Below, in pieces: positions 1 to 7,862 of a DNA stretch of 64,000 nt. The position numbers and the translations under genes are program-made. The notes below the pieces were generated by a model. That model did not search any database and was not told where the DNA came from. It was given only the letters and a program-made list of their open reading frames with translations. Numbering within the stretch: the stretch's first letter is position 1; every line of letters starts with the position of its first letter. The stretch is from Photorhabdus laumondii subsp. laumondii (lineage in GTDB: Bacteria > Pseudomonadota > Gammaproteobacteria > Enterobacterales > Enterobacteriaceae), in the NCBI RefSeq assembly GCF_003343245.1, contig NZ_CP024901.1:2356001-2420000 (forward strand), written 5' to 3'.

Positions 1-210
1 TTCATATTTTGCAATAGGCAAGGGTAACTCACTTGCTGAAAATTCGATAATATCAGAATTTTCAGATAAGTTGAGTCGTTGGCAAAAAAACGGATTTGCA
101 TAGATAAATGTTGACCGGCAATGTTTAGTTTCCCAAAGATCATGACTATTTTCCCACATGTAAACTAATTGCGGAGTGATATTATTTTGTTTGTTTTTTA
201 TATTTAACAT
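1..210 (-). CDS. PAS4-LuxR solo regulator, N-terminal part (cut by window edge)
   Basis: Only the first 70 codons are inside the window; the gene continues to the left. The start is the ATG read from 210 downward, behind an AAGGAGT-like ribosome site. The peptide begins MLNIKNKQNNITPQLVYMWE, close to the protein at 27628-28320 (MQHIKNRPNNITPQL), so it belongs to the divergent subgroup with a WENS motif before the PAS4 domain. Residues 20-70 are the first half of the sensory PAS4 fold. A LuxR-type helix-turn-helix is expected beyond the edge but cannot be seen. Confidence 0.75.
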   Translation of the reverse strand, partial: MLNIKNKQNNITPQLVYMWENSHDLWETKHCRSTFIYANPFFCQRLNLSENSDIIEFSASELPLPIAKYE

Positions 211-544
211 GGCAACTCCTTAATGAGTCTTTAAATCATTATCTGAAACGTTTTTTTAATGATTACACTTAAAATAACCTGATTATATAAGAGATTGCAA
301 TAATTAATTCGTAGAGAAATAAAATTTATCGATTTTTACACATATCTGTTAATTAAATGGCTTATTATTCTATGTAAAAAAATACCTCTATGTAAAAAAA
401 CATAAGCATTAATATTGTTTAGTTCTGAAATTATTTAAATCGTCTTTATACAGGTTTGATTTAATCCTTAACATCTCTTTTTCTGTTTTTATTTTCCTTT
501 TCTTTGTCTGTCGAGATCATGTTGTATGGCTTGTACTCAATGAA
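211..544. promoter_or_regulatory. AT-rich upstream region of the PAS4-LuxR gene at 1-210
   Basis: No gene is visible. The block resembles the regions upstream of the related gene at 28320 and of the remnant at 32220. All three have an ACTCCT-type ribosome site, a TATCTGA stretch and a TTAATTAAA motif in the same order. It probably holds the promoter of this LuxR subgroup; promoter boxes are not assigned. Confidence 0.4.
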
Positions 545-1324
545 TTAAGACGTTGCTTGTAATAATAGTAAATCAATGAGCATGATCAGATTAGACTCGA
601 ATGAAGTTATTTCGTTGATTTCTGCATCGAAATAAATTGCCTCGTCATACAGTGCAAAGTGCACATCAGCCAGTGAAGCTAATGGATTAGCAGATGAGCG
701 GGTAAATGCAATGACTGTCATACCAACATTATGAGCAATGCGTACTTTATCCAATACTTGTTCTGTCTGGCCGCTGCGAGAGATAGCAATAAAAACTTCA
801 TATTTCACCGCATTACTTAGGAAAATCTTACGGCTATCTCCTGGGCCGGATTTAAAAGCAGTTTTCCCTAATATTTGCAATTTTTGCGTCAAGTAATCGG
901 CAAATAGTCTGGAGAAACCGGCACTATAGAGAAAAAAATTCTCTTTCTCACGTAGCAGAGTGCTAAAGCGTGACATTTTTTCTGGTGTAATTAAAGAGAA
1001 AGTTTTACGGTAATTAGTCACGAAGTGTTCAAATGCATCAGGAATTATCTCAGTATGATGGGGCTGAATATTCCCGGAAATAGACGTTCCACTGGACAGT
1101 AATTGTTTACAGTACCAAATAAATTCACTATAGCCACTGAACCCCAGTTTCTGACATAAACGCATAATAGTGGCGGGAGAAATGAACGTAGCTTTTGCCA
1201 GCTCACGTACTGTAATTTGCCCAATTAACAATGGATGCGCGGTTAAATAGGATAATACGCGGTATTCCGCGCGAGTTATTCTTTCGCTGTGCTGTAATAA
1301 GGGTGCTAATCGATTATCCGTCAT
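545..1324 (-). CDS. RpiR-family transcriptional regulator of the adjacent sugar operon
   Basis: A 259-residue protein with the RpiR layout. Residues 1-75 form an N-terminal helix-turn-helix (ITVRELAKATFISPATIMRL), and residues 105-245 form an SIS sugar-isomerase fold that binds a phosphosugar (AISRSGQTEQVLDKVRIAHN). Regulators of this family usually sense a phosphorylated sugar and control neighbouring PTS or glycosidase genes. Here it lies downstream of the GH4 glycosidase and EIICB genes on the same strand, so it is inferred to control alpha-glucoside uptake. An ERIC element directly abuts its start codon and so lies between this gene and the rest of the operon; a separate promoter is possible. 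The exact sugar cannot be read from the sequence. Confidence 0.85.
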   Translation of the reverse strand: MTDNRLAPLLQHSERITRAEYRVLSYLTAHPLLIGQITVRELAKATFISPATIMRLCQKLGFSGYSEFIWYCKQLLSSGTSISGNIQPHHTEIIPDAFEHFVTNYRKTFSLITPEKMSRFSTLLREKENFFLYSAGFSRLFADYLTQKLQILGKTAFKSGPGDSRKIFLSNAVKYEVFIAISRSGQTEQVLDKVRIAHNVGMTVIAFTRSSANPLASLADVHFALYDEAIYFDAEINEITSFESNLIMLIDLLLLQATS

Positions 1325-1446
1325 CTTTCAAGTTGCCTCTTTGTTGGCTGCACTCGCTCACCCCAGTCACATCGTTATCTATGCTCCCGCTCCCGGGGAT
1401 TCACTCCCTTGCCGCCGCGATGCATCTTGAAACCCATAGGGTATAT
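1320..1446. repeat. ERIC element 1
   Basis: A degenerate ERIC copy in the orientation that begins with GTTGCCTCTTTG and ends CATAGGGTATA. The core contains a duplicated CTCCCG. Its left end overlaps the first codon of the rpiR gene, so the regulator's ribosome site and leader lie inside the repeat. Confidence 0.85.
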
Positions 1447-1580
1447 GTTCGGCTGTTCGGTAATTGAATTGTGGTGAATTTTCTTAATCTCCTCAAGATA
1501 GTGATTGTCGGATAGTGAGCCGGCTCGCATAAAAATCTGCTTTACTATGTAAGAAAGGCAGATTATAGGTTAAATATGGG

Positions 1581-2939
1581 TTAAATCGCTTCACCTTGGT
1601 GCCAGGCTGGATTTAGCGTAGGCCAATAACCCAGGTTGGCTTCGATCATTTCATCCAGAATCGCTTTGGCTTGTTGCATGGTAGGGACGGTACGATTCAG
1701 TGTGAATGCTTGCAGCACTTTCTCATAGCTACCTTCTAATGCCGCTTCCACTAACAACTGTTCTGAAGCCAGTTGTTGCGCTAGCAGCGCTTGATGGAAC
1801 AGTGGTACGTTCCCTATACATACCGGTTCAGGGCCTTGAGCGGTAATGTAAGCAGGTACTTCCACCATTGCATCATAAGGTAAGTTAGCGATAGCGCCTC
1901 TGTTTTCGGTAATGACCAAATGGCGTTGGCGCAAATCAAAAGCCAGTGAACATGCTACATCAACAATAAAAGCGCCATGTACCCCTACATGGAAAGCGTC
2001 GGGTAAAATCCCTGTATGTTTAAACTCAGCCGCTGCTTTAAACAACTTCTTTTCGCGCCCGTCCATCACTTCATTGGCACGGGTATAGTCAGGATTTTGG
2101 TGCTCAACAATATGGTTTGGCATCAGATAGTATTGCAAATAGGGGTTAGGCACATAATCAGGAAAATGGTCCATGAGCGGCTTGATATTACGCCAGGTTT
2201 TAACCCATGACGGATCGGCATGTTGCGGATCTGTCTGTGCGGCATTAGCAGTCAGTAAACCATGCTGAGCGATATGGCGACGCAATTCAGGCAAATGATC
2301 TTTTCCGTTCACCCATACCTTGGTAAACCAGCCGAAATGGTTCAGACCAAAGTAATCGACAGTCATATCGTGGCGATCTACGTCTAAAATTGCTGCCATG
2401 TTGCGCATAGCGGCCACTGGCATATCACAGATATTGAGTACGCTAGCGTGTGGACGTAGACGGCGTATTCCTTCAGCAACGATAGAGGCAGGGTTGGAGT
2501 AATTTACGATCCAAGCGTTGTCTGCGTAGCGCTCCACTAAATCGATCAGTTTCACCATTGGCATAATAGTACGTAGACCATAAGCCAATCCGCCAAGGCC
2601 ACAGGTTTCCTGACCAATTACGCCGTGGTGTAAGGGGATCTTTTCGTCCTGTTCTCGCATTTTATACTGACCGACGCGTATCTGAGCAAAGACAAAATGG
2701 GTACCACTAAAGGCGGTTTTTGCCTCGCTTGTCACGACAAAGCGAATCGTCTGGCTATGTTCGCGTATCACCTTTTCTACTACCGGCGCGATAGTGTTTT
2801 GTCGGTGAGTATCGATGTCATACAAACGAATTTCCGCTAGTGGGAAGTCGTTTAGCCGTACCATCAGGCTTTTTACGATACCTGGCGTATAGGTACTCCC
2901 GCCGCCAGCGATAGTTAAAATGAAAGGGGCGTTAGCCAT
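1581..2939 (-). CDS. Glycoside hydrolase family 4, 6-phospho-alpha-glucosidase
   Basis: A 452-residue GH4 enzyme expected to hydrolyse phosphorylated disaccharides in the cytoplasm with NAD+ and a divalent metal. The N-terminal Rossmann motif is FILTIAGGGSTYTPGIVKSL (residues 6-25). NYSNP and ICDMP, followed by GLNHFGW, form the metal and active site. The CDMP tetrad is the known signature of 6-phospho-alpha-glucosidases (GlvA, AglB, MalH), whereas beta-specific relatives usually carry CN-type motifs. The length matches the family. The gene starts 13 bases after the EIICB gene on the same strand, so the two are co-transcribed: the transporter phosphorylates the sugar and this enzyme splits it. 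The exact disaccharide (maltose, sucrose isomers, trehalulose) is unknown. Confidence 0.88.
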   Translation of the reverse strand: MANAPFILTIAGGGSTYTPGIVKSLMVRLNDFPLAEIRLYDIDTHRQNTIAPVVEKVIREHSQTIRFVVTSEAKTAFSGTHFVFAQIRVGQYKMREQDEKIPLHHGVIGQETCGLGGLAYGLRTIMPMVKLIDLVERYADNAWIVNYSNPASIVAEGIRRLRPHASVLNICDMPVAAMRNMAAILDVDRHDMTVDYFGLNHFGWFTKVWVNGKDHLPELRRHIAQHGLLTANAAQTDPQHADPSWVKTWRNIKPLMDHFPDYVPNPYLQYYLMPNHIVEHQNPDYTRANEVMDGREKKLFKAAAEFKHTGILPDAFHVGVHGAFIVDVACSLAFDLRQRHLVITENRGAIANLPYDAMVEVPAYITAQGPEPVCIGNVPLFHQALLAQQLASEQLLVEAALEGSYEKVLQAFTLNRTVPTMQQAKAILDEMIEANLGYWPTLNPAWHQGEAI

Positions 2940-2952
2940 GTTTATGCTCCTG

Positions 2953-4494
2953 TTAAAGTGCTTCTTCTACGGCTTCACGCATTTTTTGGACGTGCAGACC
3001 GTAAATTACCTGAACGTTATTTCCCTGACAGATGACACCTTTTGCGCCGGTTGATTTAAGCCTGTTTTTGTCAATGAGCGTGGTGTCATGTACTGTTATG
3101 CGTAGCCGGGTGTAGCAGTTGTCGATAGCGACAATATTTGCTGTACCACCTAACCCACAGATGATTTGTTGTCCTGGTTTGTCATCATTGGCAACTTGAT
3201 ACTGTTGCTTGCTATAGAGGCGTGTTTCCTGATCGTTATTTTCGCGTCCCGGGGTTTTCAGGTCGTAATGTAAAATGAGGAAACGGAATGCGAAGAAATA
3301 AATCACCGACATGATTAGCCCTACGGCGATATACATTGGCCAGTTAGATTTTTCGGTACCGAGCGGTAAGTTGTACAGTATGAAGTCGATTATGCCATTA
3401 GCGCCGATAGCATGTACGCCGAGTAGATAGAACAGCATAAAACCTAAACCGGTTAGCACGGCATGAACACCAAATAGTAGCGGAGCAACAAACAGGAAAG
3501 AAAATTCGAGTGGTTCGGTCACGCCTAACAAAAAAGTGGTCATGGCGGCAGGGATGAGAACAGCTTTTGCTGTACTTTTCTTTTCTGGGCGGGCAGTCAC
3601 ATACATTGCCAGTGCAGCGGCAGTCAGGCCAAACATCTTGCTGATCCCTCGTGCATCCCATACCACGCTGTGACTGAGTTGATGTACAGCCGGGCAGGCC
3701 ATTTCAGCGAAATAGATATTACGAGCTCCTTGATGTACAGTGCCGCATACCTCTGCAATGCCCCCTAATTCGGTATACAAAAAGGGCGTGTAAACCAGAT
3801 GATGTAAACCTAAGGGGATCAGAATGCGCTCCAGAAAGCCGTATATAGCGACGCCAAATGCCCCGGACTCATGAATACCATGCGCAAGGGCGCTGATGCT
3901 CCGTTGCGCATAGGGCCAAATATCACTCATTAAGTAACCCGATATAACGGCCAGAGGGATCATCAGAATGGCAACAAAACAGTGCCCGGAATAAATTGCC
4001 ATTACACCATTAAACTGTTTTGACGAATAACGGTTATAGCAATAGCCAGCCAGTGCACCGATCAATATCCCGGCAAAAGCCCCCATTTCCAATACTTGCA
4101 CACCTAGCACCATTCCTTGACCAACATTGCGCATTTGCGTTTCTGGCACCAATTTTCCTTGTAATGCTAAAGTGACGTGCATGGCGTTGATAAAAATGAC
4201 GAAAGTAACCAGACCGATCAATGCGGCATAACCTTTATTGCGTTTTGCCAGTCCGATAGGGATTCCAACAGCAAAAATCAACGCCAGATTGCTCAATATT
4301 GAAATAGCAGATTGGGCGATCAGTTTGCCAGATTGCTGAATTAACCCGTGGTTTAAAAATGGAAGATATTCTGCAAGGTTACCGTTTCCCAATACATTGC
4401 CAAAAGCAATAAACAGCCCGACAATAGGGAGAATTAACACCGGGCCATACAAAGATTTGCCAAGGTTTTGCAATGTGTTAATGATTCTTTTCAT
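2953..4494 (-). CDS. PTS alpha-glucoside/maltose transporter EIICB (MalX/GlvC/AglA type)
   Basis: A 513-residue inner-membrane permease. Residues 1-410 form the EIIC transport domain with many hydrophobic helices, including FLERILIPLGLHHLVYTPF and the TEPLEFSFLF substrate motif. Residues 440-513 form the EIIB domain with the phospho-acceptor Cys460 in DNCYTRLRI. No EIIA domain is present, so phosphate must come from EIIA-Glc (Crr) encoded elsewhere, as for MalX and GlvC. This is the first gene of the minus-strand operon EIICB-GH4-rpiR. The region in front holds a candidate CRP site and an inverted repeat. Confidence 0.88.
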   Translation of the reverse strand: MKRIINTLQNLGKSLYGPVLILPIVGLFIAFGNVLGNGNLAEYLPFLNHGLIQQSGKLIAQSAISILSNLALIFAVGIPIGLAKRNKGYAALIGLVTFVIFINAMHVTLALQGKLVPETQMRNVGQGMVLGVQVLEMGAFAGILIGALAGYCYNRYSSKQFNGVMAIYSGHCFVAILMIPLAVISGYLMSDIWPYAQRSISALAHGIHESGAFGVAIYGFLERILIPLGLHHLVYTPFLYTELGGIAEVCGTVHQGARNIYFAEMACPAVHQLSHSVVWDARGISKMFGLTAAALAMYVTARPEKKSTAKAVLIPAAMTTFLLGVTEPLEFSFLFVAPLLFGVHAVLTGLGFMLFYLLGVHAIGANGIIDFILYNLPLGTEKSNWPMYIAVGLIMSVIYFFAFRFLILHYDLKTPGRENNDQETRLYSKQQYQVANDDKPGQQIICGLGGTANIVAIDNCYTRLRITVHDTTLIDKNRLKSTGAKGVICQGNNVQVIYGLHVQKMREAVEEAL

Positions 4495-4617
4495 TAAATT
4501 TTTGTTCCCTGCTATGGATATTATTTAATGACATAAAACTAAAGAGACAGATTAAGAATAACAGCATAGGGAGATAAAATGACACTTACCCGATTGTTTT
4601 AAATAACAAATAACGGG

Positions 4618-4637
4618 AAAAGTAACATGTAACTTTT
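4618..4637. promoter_or_regulatory. Inverted repeat, candidate RpiR operator
   Basis: AAAAGTAACATGTAACTTTT is a near-perfect palindrome about 125 bases upstream of the EIICB start. Its place in the only upstream region of the sugar operon makes it a candidate operator for the RpiR regulator. This is inferred from position and symmetry only. Confidence 0.35.
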
Positions 4638-4642
4638 AAACG

Positions 4643-4658
4643 TGTGATTATGCTCGCA
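4643..4658. promoter_or_regulatory. Candidate CRP-cAMP site
   Basis: TGTGATTATGCTCGCA matches the CRP consensus TGTGA-N6-TCACA at nine of ten conserved positions. Catabolite control would fit a PTS glucoside operon. It lies next to the palindrome at 4618. Confidence 0.4.
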
Positions 4659-4894
4659 AACTAATTTTTGTTGTAAATGATTGGCGGAGAAGGGCAATAA
4701 TGGGTCATAATATTGAGGTTTAAAAAATTTATAAAAGGCATCATTGATGACGATATGGATAAAATCTGGTAGTAGTTTGAAAAGCTGAATATTGTATCTA
4801 GCTGATATACCAGATTATTCTGTATAGAGGATCGTCTACCCGTGTTACCAGTTTGTTAGATTTGCTGCCCCGCCGGTTTCTTCTAGCAAAGATA

Positions 4895-5021
4895 TATACC
4901 CTATGGATTTCAAGATGTATCGCGACGGCAAGGGAACGGATCCCCGGGAGCATAGAGAACTATGTGACTGGGGTGAGTGAGCGCAGCCAACAAAGAGGCA
5001 ACTTGAAGGATAACGGGTATA
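4895..5021. repeat. ERIC element 2
   Basis: A full 127-bp ERIC copy, TATACCC at the left and GGGTATA at the right, with the GTGACTGGGGTGAG core. It separates the sugar operon leader from the yhfT/yhfS relic. Confidence 0.92.
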
Positions 5022-5106
5022 GAGAGATTAAATGTTTATCGGAAGCTGGAAGCCGGAAAACATTGCTGCATCAACATCCTTCCTTAGTGATTTGAACCAG
5101 ACATCA

Positions 5107-5460
5107 ATCTGACGGACACGTCCTTTTGTTAAAATGGTTATTGGGCCTATCGCAGCGATTTTTGTTGGTAATTTTAGCCAAAAAGCCTTATTGGGTAGGG
5201 ATCGGTTAATTGAATCACTATTTTTCTTTTGGCCTTGTGATGGTAAGAATAGGGGGAAATTACCGGAGAACAGACATTGAATATCTATCCATTACACAGC
5301 TTGAGCATAGATCAAGTACAGAAACAGAGGTTTCATACAGTCATCTGCCGCTATTCTGGCGCAGGTTTAATTACTATGGGGGATTTAGGGTTGGTTCCGG
5401 GTCTTAATCAGTTACAGATAACGCAGCGTGTTAAATGCGTTGCAACAAAGAATATTTGGG
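5107..5460 (+). pseudogene. Decayed duplicate of the yhfT 3' end and yhfS 5' end
   Basis: The segment from about 5107 reads RPFVKMVIGPIAAIFVG, matching RPLVEMAIGPIATIVVG near the end of yhfT (about 14,850). It is followed by a frame-broken tail, the GGAGAACAGA ribosome-site region and a start reading MNIYPLHSLSIDQVQKQRFH, matching yhfS (MNTYPLPSLSMEQAQHKQFH, 14991). Homology runs through GLVPGLNQLQITQRV and stops near 5440. It is therefore a truncated, mutated copy of the yhfT-yhfS junction lying 4-10 kb upstream of the intact operon. The recombinase gene starts 10 bases later. Confidence 0.75.
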
Positions 5461-5470
5461 ATAGACCATA

Positions 5471-6091
5471 ATGGGTCAGCGAAGACATCTAACGCAATAC
5501 GAAGTGGAAAGAATGCTGGAAGTGGCGAAAAAGGGCCCTAATGGGGAGCGCGACTATTGTCTGGTATACATGAGTTTTGTTCATGGCTTACGTGTTAGTG
5601 AAGCCAGGTATCTACGGATATCTGATCTGGATTTGGAAGATGGCAGTTTGTATATCCGGCGTTTAAAAGGCGGATTTTCTACTATTCATCCTCTGTTAGG
5701 CTATGAAATCCAGGCGATCAGGGAGTGGCTAAAAGTCCGTAAAACCTTCCGAGGGGCAGAAAGTGATTGGTTGTTTCTGTCACGCAGCGGAAACCCACTG
5801 ACTCGCCAGCGCATTTATCAACTTATTAGTCAATTAGGACGATTGGCTAATATTTCCGTAGGCTCTCATCCGCACATGTTGCGCCATGCCTGTGGTTTTG
5901 CGCTTGCAGATAGGGGGATAGATACTCGGTTGATACAAGATTATCTTGGGCACAGTAATATTCGCCATACAGTACGCTATACTGCCAGTAATGCAGAGCG
6001 TTTCCACGGTGTTTGGGGTGTAAAAAGGAATCGGCACCGAGAATTACACTTTGATTACGTCCCAAATGAAAATCCTTGTCCAACTGAATAA
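5471..6091 (+). CDS. FimB/FimE-type tyrosine recombinase
   Basis: A 206-residue catalytic-domain-only tyrosine recombinase, the usual size of the FimB/FimE/MrpI fimbrial switch enzymes. All catalytic residues are visible: Arg41 (HGLRVSEA), Lys66 (RLKGG), His135 and Arg138 (HMLRH), His161 (LGHSN) and the nucleophile Tyr170 (VRYTA). It should cut and rejoin short inverted repeats, typically to flip a promoter. No fimbrial operon and no obvious invertible segment lies beside it; it stands between a yhfT/yhfS relic and an ERIC element. It may act at a distance or be a stray copy. The C-terminus after residue 175 is specific to this protein. Confidence 0.85.
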   Translation: MGQRRHLTQYEVERMLEVAKKGPNGERDYCLVYMSFVHGLRVSEARYLRISDLDLEDGSLYIRRLKGGFSTIHPLLGYEIQAIREWLKVRKTFRGAESDWLFLSRSGNPLTRQRIYQLISQLGRLANISVGSHPHMLRHACGFALADRGIDTRLIQDYLGHSNIRHTVRYTASNAERFHGVWGVKRNRHRELHFDYVPNENPCPTE

Positions 6092-6123
6092 GCGATTCTG
6101 ATGTATGCGCCTGTTAAGGCGCA

Positions 6124-6250
6124 TATACCCTACGGATTTCAAGATGCATCGCGACGGCAAGGGCGTGAATCCCCGGGAGCATAGGTAACTATGTGACCGG
6201 GGTGAGCGCGTGCAGCCAACAAAGAGGCAACTTGAAAGATAACGGGTATA
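6124..6250. repeat. ERIC element 3
   Basis: A full 127-bp copy in the same orientation as element 2, located 30 bases after the recombinase stop. Elements 2 and 3 bracket the yhf relic and the recombinase. Confidence 0.92.
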
Positions 6251-6563
6251 CATAAAGACCATCTTAGACCATCTTAAATAGCGTGACGTTTAATATTCTC
6301 ATATTGAGAGTTCTTACCATCGCTGTAAAACTAACTTTTCTATAAGTGTTTCGGAATGAGTTGACCACTACATTTATAAATGCGGTTAAATCTGTTCCCT
6401 CTGTCGATAAAAAAAATGTTTCACAGAACCCTCAAGGTTTACCAAATCTCTTAAACCGGAGATAGACAAAAAACGATGGCTGGAAAAATGTGAGTAATCT
6501 CAAAAAATTGCGATTTTATTTCACATAAGTATTGAATGAAAATTAGTCATGTTCCACACTCGT
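6251..6563. other. Non-coding stretch upstream of fruB
   Basis: About 300 bases between ERIC element 3 and the first Cra site. No convincing open frame or RNA is seen. Confidence 0.4.
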
Positions 6564-6575
6564 TGAAACGTTTCA
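6564..6575. promoter_or_regulatory. Cra (FruR) operator 1
   Basis: TGAAACGTTTCA is the perfect palindromic Cra consensus. It lies about 90 bases upstream of fruB, matching the paired operator arrangement known for the E. coli fru operon. Cra represses and fructose-1-phosphate relieves. Confidence 0.85.
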
Positions 6576-6629
6576 GTTTTTTATCTCTTTTTCTTTCTAT
6601 GGACTTAATGCTTTTTTCTCTGCGTAAAC

Positions 6630-6641
6630 TGAAACGATTCT
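6630..6641. promoter_or_regulatory. Cra (FruR) operator 2
   Basis: TGAAACGATTCT matches the Cra half-site consensus, 25 bases before the fruB start and 66 bases from operator 1. Confidence 0.8.
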
Positions 6642-6665
6642 ATTTTTGGTAATAGGGAGAAAATT

Positions 6666-7793
6666 ATGTTCCAGTTGGCTCTGCAAAATATCCATACAGG
6701 CGCAATTGCGACCAGTAAAGAGGATGCTATTCGCCAGGTGGCGGCCATGTTAGCCGCGAATGGTAACGTCGGTGATGCCTATGTTGACGGCATGTTGCAA
6801 CGTGAAAAGCAAATTTCCACCTACCTTGGCAACGGTATCGCCATTCCCCATGGCACGTTAGATACTCGTGATCTGGTCATGAAAACCGATGTACAGGTAT
6901 TTCACTTCTCACAGGGTGTTGAATGGGATCAAGGCGCGATGTGTTATGTGGTTATTGGTATCGCCGCGCGTTCCGATGAGCATTTGGCACTACTGCGCCA
7001 GTTAACACACTTACTGAGTGATGATCGTATTGCAAAACAGCTAAAAACTATTGAGTCAGCACAGGCACTGCATAGCTTGCTAATGGGAGAAGTTCAGCAG
7101 TCTGAGTTCAAATTCGATACCAGCTTGATTACGTTAGATGTTAATGCCTGCGATCTGATGACATTACAGGCATTGAATGCCGGGCGGTTACAGCGAGCGG
7201 GGGCCGTGGATACGACCTTTGTCAGCAAAGTGATTAACAGTAAGCCACTGGATCTTGGGCAGGGCATTTGGCTCAGTGATAGCCCCGACGGTAACTTAAC
7301 CAGCGCTGTAGCAGTGAGCCGATTATTCACGCGGGATAACGAGCCGGTGGTGATGTTGCTGACGGTGGCGGTTGCTGACGACCAACCACTAAGTGTGTTG
7401 CACCACCTAAGTAACTTGCTATTAGCACAAAAAGCGGAATGTTTGCTGAAAGCTGATGCGCCGACAGTGCTGGCATTACTGACCAGCGGCGCACTGGCGC
7501 AGAGCACCATATCCAGCGGGGAATTTGTCCTGTGCAACGAACATGGCTTACATACTCGCCCAGGTGCTGTGTTGGTCAATGTTATCCGGCAATTTTCCAG
7601 TGAAATTACCCTCATCAATCTTGATGGTGCCGGTCAACCGGTAAACGGCCGTAGTCTGATGAAAATCATGACATTGGGCGCTAAAAAAGGCCATCGGCTT
7701 CACATTACTGCCAATGGTGATGATGCGCCGCAGGCGATAGCGGCCATTGGTGAAGCGGTGGCCTCCGGTTTGGGCGAGGGGCCGCGAGAGTAG
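6666..7793 (+). CDS. fruB: Fructose PTS diphosphoryl transfer protein FruB (EIIA-M-FPr)
   Basis: A 375-residue cytoplasmic phosphocarrier. Residues 1-145 are EIIA-Fru with the active His62 in IAIPHGT. A middle M domain follows, and residues 285-375 are an HPr-like FPr domain with His296 in [11 protein letters not shown]. It passes phosphate from Enzyme I to FruA. The length matches E. coli FruB (376). An AGGGAG ribosome site precedes the ATG. Two Cra sites upstream indicate fructose control. It is followed after only 69 bases by fruA, whereas fruK normally lies between. Confidence 0.95.
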   Translation: MFQLALQNIHTGAIATSKEDAIRQVAAMLAANGNVGDAYVDGMLQREKQISTYLGNGIAIPHGTLDTRDLVMKTDVQVFHFSQGVEWDQGAMCYVVIGIAARSDEHLALLRQLTHLLSDDRIAKQLKTIESAQALHSLLMGEVQQSEFKFDTSLITLDVNACDLMTLQALNAGRLQRAGAVDTTFVSKVINSKPLDLGQGIWLSDSPDGNLTSAVAVSRLFTRDNEPVVMLLTVAVADDQPLSVLHHLSNLLLAQKAECLLKADAPTVLALLTSGALAQSTISSGEFVLCNEHGLHTRPGAVLVNVIRQFSSEITLINLDGAGQPVNGRSLMKIMTLGAKKGHRLHITANGDDAPQAIAAIGEAVASGLGEGPRE

Positions 7794-7862
7794 AAATCCC
7801 CCATTTGCCGTGATAATGGCGCACGTCGATCTACAACCCTTTTAGCTAACAGCAGGAGAAGC

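Noticed and set aside
1231..1467. Frame spanning ERIC element 1 on the plus strand, and similar frames in other ERIC copies (for example 4853-5095, 6044-6262, 53451-53822)
   Set aside because: ERIC elements carry long open frames by composition; these overlap real genes antisense and lack ribosome sites.
2016..2210. Plus-strand frames inside the GH4, EIICB, yhf and oxidase genes
   Set aside because: They are antisense or out-of-frame shadows of genes with clear family motifs.
5100..6250. A possible fim-type invertible promoter beside the recombinase
   Set aside because: No pair of inverted repeats of suitable size was found by eye; the ERIC ends are inverted repeats of the element itself.
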